A stretch of 64,000 nucleotides of DNA from an uncultured Fretibacterium sp. (GTDB lineage Bacteria > Synergistota > Synergistia > Synergistales > Aminobacteriaceae), in assembly GCA_937915755.1 (NCBI GenBank), contig CALGGR010000147.1, positions 11,792 through 75,791 on the forward strand, read 5' to 3'. This document shows positions 33,720 to 41,316 of this stretch, in pieces (the stretch's first letter is position 1; each line of letters opens with the position of its first letter). The translations under genes were made by a program, and so were the position numbers. The notes under the pieces were generated by a model. That model was not told the origin of the DNA. It did not search any database and was given only the letters and a program-made list of their open reading frames with translations.

Positions 33720-34508
33720 ATGAGATTGAACAAAAAGTTTGTGCTCGTTCTCGCAGCTGTAGCGGTTCTTTCTGTTGCCGCTCTTCCGGCAATGGCTGCC
33801 CGTGTTGAGACAATGAACGACCTGATGTCTGCAAAAGTCGGCGTTCAGGCTGGCTCAGTGTCAGAGAGGATTATCAAGATACTTCTGGAAAATTCTGACG
33901 GCGAGGCTGTATCTTTCGAGAATGTCTATGACATCGTTAAAGCCCTGAAAGCCCACCTGATTGACGCTGCTGTTATGGACAAGACTCCGGCGAGGTATTT
34001 TGCCATAACGGAACGTGAAAGCCTGCGTCTTCTTGCCAATGAACCTGTCTCGAAAAACCTGCCTTACGCAATCGCTTTCAGGAAAGGTGATGCGCTTCGT
34101 GAAAAGGTCAACAAGGCTCTCGCTGAACTCAAGGCTGACGGTACACGCAACAGGATCATCGCCAAGTACATCGTCGGCGACCCTGACCCCGAAGAGATTG
34201 ACTTCAACCAGAATGACAACTACGAAAAGCTGTGGGTAGGCTGTGCGGCTGGCTTCCCTCCTTACGAGATGAGAAACAGACACGGCTTCTACGGGATCGA
34301 CATCGAGCTTTGCGCGGAAATCGCCAAGAAGCTGGGAATGGAACTCGTGATCGCTGACTACAGGTTCGAGGACCTTGCAGAGGCTCTTCTTGACGGGAAG
34401 ATCGACATGATTTGCTCCGCTGTCAGCGTAACTGAGGGACGCAAGGAGTTCCTTGACTTCTCAGAGCCTTACGACGCAAACCAGCAGTTCATCGTGGTAT
34501 TGAAGTAA
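33720..34508 (+). CDS. Periplasmic solute-binding protein with circularly permuted lobe order (SBP_bac_3-like)
   Basis: 262 residues with AGGAGG before the ATG. Signal peptide to about residue 27 (AALPAMA). The mature protein starts with what is normally the second half of the family: MNDLMSAKVGVQAGS (32-46), DAAVMDKTPARYF, YAIAFRKGDALREKVNKALAE (116-136), LKADGTRNRIIAKYI. After an acidic linker (152-168) comes what is normally the first half: LWVGCAAGFPPYEM (171-184), GIDIELCAEIAKKLGMELVI (192-211), DGKIDMICSAVSVTEGRKEFLDFSEPY, ending QQFIVVLK. Every element of the fold is present once but in swapped order. No permease or ATPase gene is nearby, so it may serve as a sensor or an orphan binding protein for amino acids. 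Confidence 0.85.
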   Translation: MRLNKKFVLVLAAVAVLSVAALPAMAARVETMNDLMSAKVGVQAGSVSERIIKILLENSDGEAVSFENVYDIVKALKAHLIDAAVMDKTPARYFAITERESLRLLANEPVSKNLPYAIAFRKGDALREKVNKALAELKADGTRNRIIAKYIVGDPDPEEIDFNQNDNYEKLWVGCAAGFPPYEMRNRHGFYGIDIELCAEIAKKLGMELVIADYRFEDLAEALLDGKIDMICSAVSVTEGRKEFLDFSEPYDANQQFIVVLK

Positions 34509-34550
34509 GACAACACCGAACCCGAAATAAAACTTCTTTCTTACGAATTT

Positions 34551-34584
34551 TACCCCTCACTCAAATCCGGAGGGGTATTTTCTT
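34551..34584 (+). terminator. Terminator between convergent genes
   Basis: TACCCCTC pairs perfectly with GAGGGGTA across an 11-base loop, followed by TTTTCTT. Lies after the permuted binding protein; the minus-strand dipeptidase ends three bases further on. Confidence 0.75.
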
Positions 34585-34586
34585 CT

Positions 34587-35228
34587 CTACTGCCACTTGA
34601 ACGGAGGCTCAGTGTAACCGTAGAAGGCATACTCTGCCCCAGTCCTTTCAGCCCAGCCGCGATTGCCGTAATCATAGTGCCACCACTCAGAGGGATAGTT
34701 GCTGAACCCCGCGCTTGTCATTAAACGGAGAAGCAGCTTCCTGTTCGATGCGGCTATGGCGTTGTCGTGTGCCTCGTAATAATTTGTGTGAGAATGTTCC
34801 TCAGTGTCGTCGAAATTTCCGCCCATGTTGAGGAGGCGGCCGTACCTGTCAGCGAGCGTCAAGTCCAAAGCTCCGCCCGTCAAATGCCATGAGACAGTGT
34901 CAGCTTCCTTTGATGGAGGATACACGAACACTGCCGCATGTCTTTGCGCGTCATCATGGGAGTGTCCCTTCGCTTTCATTCGCTCAACCATTTTCTCGAA
35001 CAGCAATTTCTGAAGCTCATAGCTCCTCCAGCCGTCCCAAATAATGATCCTCATACCGTCAGGCAAAGACTCCGTAACCTTCAACAGCCTCTCATATACT
35101 CCCTCTCGAATCCAAACGTCAGGGATTGAGCCTTTCAGCCCCTCGCCGTAATACCAGCTTCGAGCAAGAATTTTCTCAGGGTAAAGACTTGCCTGCACAA
35201 GCGGTTCATTGTTCTCGCGTAATTCCAT
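34587..35228 (-). CDS. ddpX: D-alanyl-D-alanine dipeptidase (VanX/DdpX family, M15D)
   Basis: 213 residues, no signal peptide. Active-site pattern complete: DGWRSY (R68), SWHLTGGALDL (zinc ligands H115 and D122), EWWHYDYG (E181 catalytic, H184 zinc). Cleaves D-Ala-D-Ala, either in cell-wall recycling or as a nutrient. No vanH/vanA-like genes next to it, so no sign of glycopeptide resistance here. Divergent from the HIT gene. Confidence 0.9.
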   Translation of the reverse strand: MELRENNEPLVQASLYPEKILARSWYYGEGLKGSIPDVWIREGVYERLLKVTESLPDGMRIIIWDGWRSYELQKLLFEKMVERMKAKGHSHDDAQRHAAVFVYPPSKEADTVSWHLTGGALDLTLADRYGRLLNMGGNFDDTEEHSHTNYYEAHDNAIAASNRKLLLRLMTSAGFSNYPSEWWHYDYGNRGWAERTGAEYAFYGYTEPPFKWQ

Positions 35229-35268
35229 TTGATTGCTCCTCCGTATTAGTATCAGGCTGATTATACGA

Positions 35269-35274
35269 TATAAT
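35269..35274 (+). promoter_or_regulatory. -10 box upstream of the HIT gene
   Basis: TATAAT, 36 bases before the ATG, with a weak TTAGTA 17 bases upstream. An AAGGGGG ribosome site follows. Confidence 0.45.
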
Positions 35275-35309
35275 TCATGGCATTCACGAAATTTTAAGGG
35301 GGTAATAAA

Positions 35310-35795
35310 ATGCAGCAGCTATACGCATCATGGAGGATGTCATACATCGAAGCACCAAAGCACGAGGGTTGCATATTCTGCGACTTTCCGGCGGAACACA
35401 AAGATGATGAGCATTTCATAGTACACAGGGGCGAGTCTTGCTTCGTAATAATGAATCTCTACCCTTACAATCCCGGCCACATGATGGTGATTCCCTACAG
35501 GCACACGAACGTTTACGAGGAACTGACCGACGCTGAGGCTATGGAAATTCACACACTGACATCGAAGGCTCTCCGAGTCCTCAAAAGCGTTATGCACCCT
35601 GACGGTTTCAACATGGGCATCAACTTGGGAAGGACAGCAGGAGCAGGGGTTGACGGACACCTTCACAGACACATAGTCCCGCGGTGGAACGGCGATAACA
35701 ACTTCATGCCGGTTATAGGCGAGACGAGGGTACTTTCTGACGCAATCGCTAACTCGTGGCGGAAGATAAAAGATGCGTGGGATGAATGCCTTTAG
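35310..35795 (+). CDS. HIT-family nucleotide hydrolase/phosphorylase
   Basis: 161 residues. Cys pair CIFCDF near the N terminus (21-24), NLYPYNPGHMMVIPYRH, and the histidine triad GHLHRHIVPRW (H117, H119, H121). Resembles the Ap4A phosphorylase-like branch of HIT proteins acting on dinucleoside polyphosphates or AMP conjugates. Its end overlaps the next gene by ten bases. Confidence 0.9.
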   Translation: MQQLYASWRMSYIEAPKHEGCIFCDFPAEHKDDEHFIVHRGESCFVIMNLYPYNPGHMMVIPYRHTNVYEELTDAEAMEIHTLTSKALRVLKSVMHPDGFNMGINLGRTAGAGVDGHLHRHIVPRWNGDNNFMPVIGETRVLSDAIANSWRKIKDAWDECL

Positions 35796-36385
35796 AGCCT
35801 GAAAGCCCCGCAAAATACGAGGAGAAGATAAAGCGTTCGGTGTTCATTGCCGACGTTTTCCCGTGCCATGACGAGGAGGAAGCACGCAGCATTCTCGCTG
35901 ATGTAACGTCGAAATACAGGGACGCTACGCATAATTGCAGGGCTTACGTTCTCGCGGACGGTACGGAATACAGTTCCGATGACGGCGAGCCTTCGGGGAC
36001 TGCGGGGAAGCCAATTCTCGGCGCGATAAAGCGTTCGGGTCTCGTCAATGTCATTGTGATCGTAACGAGATATTTCGGCGGCGTTAAGCTGGGAGTGAGG
36101 GGGCTTATTGACGCGTATGGTGATACGGCGATGAAAGCTCTTGAGGTTTGCGGGAAGATTGAGAGAGTCATTACGTCGACATTCCGGATCGCTCTCGGAT
36201 ATAACGCTGTCGGTAATGTTACGAGGCTTCTTGAAGGCGCGGGGGCTGTAAATCTGAGGTGGGATTACACGGAGAATGTGAACGTTTCGGCTGACGTTCC
36301 GGAGGGTGAATGCGAGAGGATAGCGCGTGAACTTGAGGAGATGAAAGCGCGGGGTATCATTGCGGAATGGGAGAAGGTATCATGA
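35786..36385 (+). CDS. IMPACT/YigZ family protein
   Basis: 199 residues. N-terminal UPF0029 domain with KRSVFIADVFPCHDEEEAR, YSSDDGEPSGTAGKPIL and VTRYFGGVKLGVRGLIDAYG, followed by the smaller C-terminal domain (DUF1949-like) near 135-195. Linked in some bacteria to ribosome-associated or translation stress roles; the exact activity is not known. Sandwiched between HIT and MBL genes with overlaps on both sides. Confidence 0.9.
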   Translation: MPLEPESPAKYEEKIKRSVFIADVFPCHDEEEARSILADVTSKYRDATHNCRAYVLADGTEYSSDDGEPSGTAGKPILGAIKRSGLVNVIVIVTRYFGGVKLGVRGLIDAYGDTAMKALEVCGKIERVITSTFRIALGYNAVGNVTRLLEGAGAVNLRWDYTENVNVSADVPEGECERIARELEEMKARGIIAEWEKVS

Positions 36386-37173
36386 ACATCACTATGCTAG
36401 GAACTGGCAATGCACTTTCAACCGAGTGCTACAACACCTGCTTCGTAATCAGCGACTCAGGACGTAACTTCCTAATCGACACGGGCGGAGGAAACGGAAT
36501 ACTCCATCAGCTGCGACACTCGGGCTTCAGTCTCAATGACATTCACGATGTTTTCATCAGCCACAGCCATATCGACCACATTCTCGGCGTAATCTGGGTA
36601 ATCCGAATCTCAGCACAACAAATGAACAAGGGCAGCTTCTCCGGCGACATCAACATATATTCGCATGATGAAGTTATCCCGCTGGTCGATGAACTTGCGC
36701 GGAAATTATTGCTCCCGTACCAATATGATTTTGTGGGGCAACGCATTCACCTTTACACCGTAAGCAGCAACGAGACACGAAACATCATCGGCCATGAAGT
36801 GAGGTTCTTCGACATAAATTCGTCGAGGACAAAGCAATTCGGCTTCGTCATGGATTGCGGAAGGCTCGTATTCTGCGGTGATGAACCATGCCACAATGAA
36901 TGCGAGTCTTACGTTTCGGGCTGTGAATGGCTGATGCACGAGGCTTTCTGTTTATACTCGGAGGCTGAGAAGTTCGCGCCTTACGAGAAGCATCATTCAA
37001 CCGTCAAAGATGCCTGCGAGTTAGCACAAAGGCTAGGCGTGAAGAATATCATTCTCTACCACACTGAGGACTCGGACTTGGCACACAGAAAGGAACGTTA
37101 CACGGCTGAAGGGAGAAAATATTTCGGCGGGAATATATTTGTTCCTGACGACTTGGAGAACATCGCGCTGTAG
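36382..37173 (+). CDS. MBL-fold hydrolase (ribonuclease Z-like)
   Basis: 263 residues. The start at 36382 gives an ATGA overlap with the preceding stop and has GAGAAGG upstream. Metallo-beta-lactamase zinc motif HSHIDH (H61, H63, D65, H66), then RLVFCGDEPCHNEC, LMHEAFC, and the HHSTVKDACELAQ and ILYHTEDSD motifs. The pattern is of RNase Z/ElaC-like phosphodiesterases but the exosite arm is not obvious, so a tRNA-processing role is not assured. Confidence 0.85.
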   Translation: MNITMLGTGNALSTECYNTCFVISDSGRNFLIDTGGGNGILHQLRHSGFSLNDIHDVFISHSHIDHILGVIWVIRISAQQMNKGSFSGDINIYSHDEVIPLVDELARKLLLPYQYDFVGQRIHLYTVSSNETRNIIGHEVRFFDINSSRTKQFGFVMDCGRLVFCGDEPCHNECESYVSGCEWLMHEAFCLYSEAEKFAPYEKHHSTVKDACELAQRLGVKNIILYHTEDSDLAHRKERYTAEGRKYFGGNIFVPDDLENIAL

Positions 37174-37213
37174 TATAATTATTCATATTTATATTGTGAG
37201 GAGTGAAATTATC

Positions 37214-37615
37214 ATGCTCGGCGATTATACATGGGACGTAATAGAGAAGGAGTCGGAGTGCCTTGCCCAACGATTTCAGGCCGTGAGCAAGAACGTGGCA
37301 AACGCAAACACGCCCGGCTATGCCCGTCATAATGTCTCATTCGAGGATCAGATGCGCGAAGTCATGGAGCAGGGAAAGCACCTTCATATGACCGTAACGA
37401 ACGCAGGACATATCCCGTCTCACCCGCTGAAGATAAAGGACGTTCACGCCGCCGACGTAAAAATTATGGACGAGCAATACCGCCTCGACCTCAACAACGT
37501 AGACCCTGAGCGCGAGATGGCTGTTCTTGCCGAAACGCGAATGATGTACACGGGCTTCATGAGGGTTGCGGCTAACAAGCTCACAATGCTTAAATCAGTT
37601 ATAGCAGGGAGGTAG
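37214..37615 (+). CDS. flgB: Flagellar basal-body rod protein FlgB
   Basis: 133 residues from the ATG at 37214 (GAGGAGTG upstream); an open frame starting earlier inside the MBL gene is rejected. N terminus WDVIEKESECLAQRFQAVSKNVANANTPGYARHNVSFE carries the flagellar rod signature, and the C-terminal ETRMMYTGFMRVAANKLTMLKSVI packs with it. Proximal rod component exported by the flagellar type III system. Followed after five bases by flgC. Confidence 0.94.
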   Translation: MLGDYTWDVIEKESECLAQRFQAVSKNVANANTPGYARHNVSFEDQMREVMEQGKHLHMTVTNAGHIPSHPLKIKDVHAADVKIMDEQYRLDLNNVDPEREMAVLAETRMMYTGFMRVAANKLTMLKSVIAGR

Positions 37616-37620
37616 AAGCC

Positions 37621-38040
37621 ATGAGGATATTTGACAGCCTTGAAGTCGCGGGAAGTTCATTGACGGCTCACAGATTATGGATGGATACAATTTCGTCGAA
37701 CCTCGCTAACATTAACACTACACGCACAAAAGCAGGAGGCCCATACAAGCGCAGAGTTCCCGTTTTCGCGGAGATGCTTGATGAGACTTTGGGAGGCTAC
37801 CACGATATAGGGGGCGTTAGAGTTCTCGGGATTTCTGAGGATCAGGGCGCGCCTAGAATGGCATATCAGCCTGACCACCCCGATGCGAACGAGGAAGGCT
37901 ATGTAGCGTACCCGAATGTCAATCTTGTTCGTGAGATGACCGACATGCTAGTTGCAAGCAGGGCATATGAGGCGAATTTGAGCGTTGTTACGACTGGAAG
38001 GGACATGTGGAACGGCGCACTCGACGTAATGAGAGGATAA
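37621..38040 (+). CDS. flgC: Flagellar basal-body rod protein FlgC
   Basis: 139 residues, normal length. SSLTAHRLWMDTISSNLANINTTRT (rod signature), then GYVAYPNVNLVREMTDMLVASRAYEANLSVV at the C terminus. Forms the proximal rod with FlgB. A strong terminator follows immediately, so the usual fliE-fliF-fliG continuation is missing at this site. Confidence 0.95.
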   Translation: MRIFDSLEVAGSSLTAHRLWMDTISSNLANINTTRTKAGGPYKRRVPVFAEMLDETLGGYHDIGGVRVLGISEDQGAPRMAYQPDHPDANEEGYVAYPNVNLVREMTDMLVASRAYEANLSVVTTGRDMWNGALDVMRG

Positions 38041-38044
38041 GATT

Positions 38045-38087
38045 TTCCCGGAGGATTCGTGAGTGAGTCTTCCGGGAATTTGTTTTT
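38045..38087 (+). terminator. Terminator after flgC
   Basis: An 11-pair stem (TTCCCGGAGGA with TCTTCCGGGAA) is followed by TTTGTTTTT on the plus strand, five bases after the flgC stop. Confidence 0.85.
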
Positions 38088-38094
38088 GATGGTT

Positions 38095-39093
38095 TTATTT
38101 GCTAGCGGCTTCGAGCATCTTATAGACTCTTGTCCCCTTGATATTTGGCTTTTGCTGTGCTACATAGTCTATAGCACGCTTGCCTTGTTTGTCCCTAAGA
38201 CGCGCATTAACTCCAGCATCGAGCAAAAATTTGATGAAATCGGCATCTCTATCCGTTATATGGAAGATACTAATATATCCAATCAATGCTGTTGCGCCAC
38301 TGCTATCTCTTTCGTTAATGTCAGCTCCTGCTTTGATGAGTATATCAAATACTTCTGGTAACTCAGCAAATAATGACCCCGTTAATGACTTAGCTGCTGA
38401 AACAATATAGCCTTGACCCTTGACTTTTGCCCCTGCATCTACAAGCATTTTTACAACTTTCGCGTAAACACCTTCAGTAGCAGCATTAGAAAATCTCCCC
38501 AATGCAAAATCAATTGCTGTTCTCCCACTTTCATTTTTAGCCTCTAATGCTGCCCCCGCGTCAAGTAATGTTTTAACGACAGAAGGAGAGGCCAAGCACG
38601 CGGCTATCATCAATGGCGTGGTAGCATTTTCAGGCTCAAGCCCATATTCTTCATAAAAGGCTACCTTTTTATTGACATCAGCACCTTTTGAAAGAAGAAA
38701 CCTAATTATTTCTACATTATTTGCGCCGCTAGTGTACTCTGGGGCAATCCTAGTGTACTCTGGGGCAATCGCTATTGTCAGTAACGTTTCATTTTCTCCC
38801 TCGCTTCCGTAATACATTGCATTAGGAGAAATGTTCTCGCCTTCAAGTTTTGACCTGAACTGCTGAAGATTACCTGATTTGCATATCCTCACAAACTCGT
38901 TGTAGTCCTTCTGTGTCAGTTTCATTTTGGCCTGATTTGATTTCTTTGTTGTGCCTGTAGTCTTTTTCTTCTTCCTTGCCGCCTCAGCCTTGACAACCTT
39001 AAATCCTGCACCGTCATTCCCCAGCTCCAACGCCTCAAACGCTCCCGTCAACGAGAACACCAAAAGCACAATCACAAAAAATTTTTTCTTCAT
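38095..39093 (-). CDS. Secreted ankyrin-repeat protein
   Basis: 332 residues, AAGGAGG before the ATG. Signal peptide (FFVIVLLVFSLTGAFEA), then a basic, Lys/Thr-rich stretch (AARKKKKTTGTTKKS) and about six ankyrin repeats (EIIRFLLSKGADVNKK, TPLMIAACLASPSVVKTLLD, GRTAIDFALGRF, DILIKAGADINERDSSGATAL, KFLLDAGVNARLRDKQGKRAID). A perfect 21-bp tandem duplication gives IAPEYTR-IAPEYTS near residue 110. Protein-binding role outside the cytoplasm is likely; partner unknown. Confidence 0.85.
   Translation of the reverse strand: MKKKFFVIVLLVFSLTGAFEALELGNDGAGFKVVKAEAARKKKKTTGTTKKSNQAKMKLTQKDYNEFVRICKSGNLQQFRSKLEGENISPNAMYYGSEGENETLLTIAIAPEYTRIAPEYTSGANNVEIIRFLLSKGADVNKKVAFYEEYGLEPENATTPLMIAACLASPSVVKTLLDAGAALEAKNESGRTAIDFALGRFSNAATEGVYAKVVKMLVDAGAKVKGQGYIVSAAKSLTGSLFAELPEVFDILIKAGADINERDSSGATALIGYISIFHITDRDADFIKFLLDAGVNARLRDKQGKRAIDYVAQQKPNIKGTRVYKMLEAASK
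38729..38770 (-). repeat. Perfect 21-bp tandem duplication inside the ankyrin gene
   Basis: The 21 bases at 38729-38749 are repeated exactly at 38750-38770, adding seven residues (IAPEYTR/IAPEYTS) in frame. A recent slip or a polymorphic site. Confidence 0.9.
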
Positions 39094-39178
39094 TTTCTGG
39101 CCTCCTTTGCATAATATGTAAAGAATTATATCATAATTATCATAAATTAGCCGAATAAAATATACTAAGAGTAAAATT

Positions 39179-39218
39179 TTCCCGGAGGCTTAATGTTTAG
39201 GCTTCCGGGAATTTTTTT
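39179..39218 (-). terminator. Terminator after the sugar ABC operon
   Basis: Arms TTCCCGGAGGC and GCTTCCGGGAA form a stem right behind the stop of the last permease gene; the minus-strand side is followed by AATTTT, the plus side by seven T. Could act in both directions. Confidence 0.65.
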
Positions 39219-39219
39219 G

Positions 39220-40257
39220 TCATGATTTTCTGTGCCGTCCCGATGACGTTACGACGAATCTCTGTATGCAGATGAATAGCAACAGCAACAATCCTGTCGC
39301 AATCTTGCCCCACCATGAGAGCAAGTTCCCGTTGAACGTAATCAGCGCAGGAATTACCGATTTCAGCAGCACACCGAAGAGCGTCCCTATCATGTAGCCT
39401 ACTCCGCCGGTGAGAAGTGTACCGCCTATTACCGCGCATGTTATCACTTCGAGTTCACCGCCCTGCAATGACAAGTTCCAGCCGCTTTTGACGTACAGCG
39501 CGTAGCTTATCCCCGCAAGTACCGAGCATAGGCCGTTGAAGCCGTAAACCAAAACTTTCGTACGCCCGACAGGAAGCCCCATCAACGATGCTGACTGTTC
39601 GTTGCCTCCGATGGCGTAGATGTTTCGGCCGAACTTTGTGCGCTGGAGAATGAACGCTCCGATTATTATCATCACTAGGAACAGTATCACATTGAAATTC
39701 ACGAATGCAATCGGCTTTATCTTCACCCATCTCCCGTCGGCGTACTTCATGAGGTATATCTTCCAGCCCGCAAGAGCGTCAATCATAGGGTGGTGAATGT
39801 CAATCGACTCGCGGCTTATAAGCGAGCATACTCCCCTTGCGAAGAACATTCCCGTCAACGTCGTTATGAACGCCGGAACATTGAGGTAATGTATCACCCA
39901 GCCCATAAGCAGGCCAAGTCCAACGCCCATAACAAGCGCGGCGGCAATACATGTCAGAGGGTGAAGGTTTAGGACTGATGTACCGTAAGCGATGAACATT
40001 CCGGTGAGCGAAGCAACAGCTCCGACCGACAAATCAATTCCACCCGTAATGAGTACCATAGTCATACCGACAGCCGAAATCCCGAAATATGCGTTGTCGA
40101 TGAAAAGGTTGACGAACGTCCTAACGGTCAGAAATCCCTTGTCGCCGTAAAGAAATCCACCAGCCGCGTAAATCACGAGGAATATTCCTATCGTCGCGTA
40201 AACCATGATGTACTTCGGGTTAGTCAGCCGCGTGAATAATGTCTGACGGTTCTTCAT
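39220..40257 (-). CDS. Sugar ABC transporter permease (YjfF/RbsC type)
   Basis: 345 residues, BPD_transp_2 fold with about ten membrane segments. Conserved VLITGGIDLSVGAVASLTGM near 65-85 and GGELEVITCAVIGGTLLTGGVG near 265-285. Last gene of the large sugar-transport operon, overlapping the previous permease by four bases. Together with the permease at 40254, the ATPase at 41317 and the YtfQ-like protein at 47473 it makes a set like E. coli YtfQRT-YjfF (galactofuranose/arabinofuranose). Confidence 0.9.
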   Translation of the reverse strand: MKNRQTLFTRLTNPKYIMVYATIGIFLVIYAAGGFLYGDKGFLTVRTFVNLFIDNAYFGISAVGMTMVLITGGIDLSVGAVASLTGMFIAYGTSVLNLHPLTCIAAALVMGVGLGLLMGWVIHYLNVPAFITTLTGMFFARGVCSLISRESIDIHHPMIDALAGWKIYLMKYADGRWVKIKPIAFVNFNVILFLVMIIIGAFILQRTKFGRNIYAIGGNEQSASLMGLPVGRTKVLVYGFNGLCSVLAGISYALYVKSGWNLSLQGGELEVITCAVIGGTLLTGGVGYMIGTLFGVLLKSVIPALITFNGNLLSWWGKIATGLLLLLFICIQRFVVTSSGRHRKS

Positions 40258-41315
40258 GCTCTTGCGCCTCCCTTCATGGCCGCGCGCTTTGCGAAGTATC
40301 GTCTCACCGGCTCGGACTGCAACACGATGACCACAGCGATGATCAACGCCTTGAATGCCATAGTAGCCTCAGCGACGATCCCGAAGTAATACACAAACGT
40401 TACAATCGTGCGGATAATCAGCGAGCCTACGACCGTTCCCGCAAGGCTGAACTTTCCTCCGGCCATGTTAGTTCCGCCTATTACGACCGCAAGAATCGCG
40501 TCCATCTCGAAATTCAATCCCGCGTTGTTGGAATCGTTCGACATTATACGGCTTGAGTAGATGAGACCAGCTATCCCCGAAAGCAATCCCGTAATCATGA
40601 AAACAATCAGTATGACGTTTCCTGCTTTGATGCCTGAGAGACGGCTCGCGCTTGGGTTAACACCTACGGACTCAACGAACGCCCCGAAAGCTGTCTTTCT
40701 TGTGAATAATGCAACAGCTACGACGACGATTATCGTTATGATTATGGGCATCGGCAGACAAAGGAAGCTCCCCTGACCTATGACCCTGAACGGCGAGTAA
40801 CCTGTCGTGAACTGCTTACCGTCAGTGAGAATCTGTGCGACACCTCGACCGCATACCATTAGAATCAATGTCGCTATTATCGGCTGAATGCCCCCTTTTG
40901 CCACTAGGAAGCCGTTGAACAATCCCATAAGCGCGCACACTATCAGAGGCACTCCGATAACGAGAATGTAAGGATAGACCGTGTAATCGCCCGGCGTTGT
41001 GTAGGTCAGAACGTCCCAGCGGAGGAACTTCAGCGCAATAGCACCCGCAACCGCAACTAATGCACCGACCGACAAGTCAGTGCCGCCAAGCGCGATTACC
41101 AATGTCATTCCCATTGAGATTATCGTGATTTCGGCTGAACGGTTCACGATGTCGATTAGGCTGCCGTAGAGCATTCCCGTCGATGGCTGGTAACTTATGC
41201 TGAAGAAGTCCGGCCTTATCATGAAGCATACGAGGAGTATTAACGCCTCAGCAATAACCGCCCATGTAACCTTTGACTGCATCAGTCCCGAAAGGTCAAA
41301 TCTTTTTCCGGCCAT
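40254..41315 (-). CDS. Sugar ABC transporter permease (YtfT type)
   Basis: 353 residues. ITIISMGMTLVIALGGTDLSVGALVAVAGA near 75-105 and NFEMDAILAVVIGGTNMAGGKFSLAGTVVGSLI near 270-300 identify the RbsC/YtfT family. Forms the channel with the YjfF-type permease; one base after the ATPase gene. Confidence 0.9.
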   Translation of the reverse strand: MAGKRFDLSGLMQSKVTWAVIAEALILLVCFMIRPDFFSISYQPSTGMLYGSLIDIVNRSAEITIISMGMTLVIALGGTDLSVGALVAVAGAIALKFLRWDVLTYTTPGDYTVYPYILVIGVPLIVCALMGLFNGFLVAKGGIQPIIATLILMVCGRGVAQILTDGKQFTTGYSPFRVIGQGSFLCLPMPIIITIIVVVAVALFTRKTAFGAFVESVGVNPSASRLSGIKAGNVILIVFMITGLLSGIAGLIYSSRIMSNDSNNAGLNFEMDAILAVVIGGTNMAGGKFSLAGTVVGSLIIRTIVTFVYYFGIVAEATMAFKALIIAVVIVLQSEPVRRYFAKRAAMKGGARA

Positions 41316-41316
41316 T

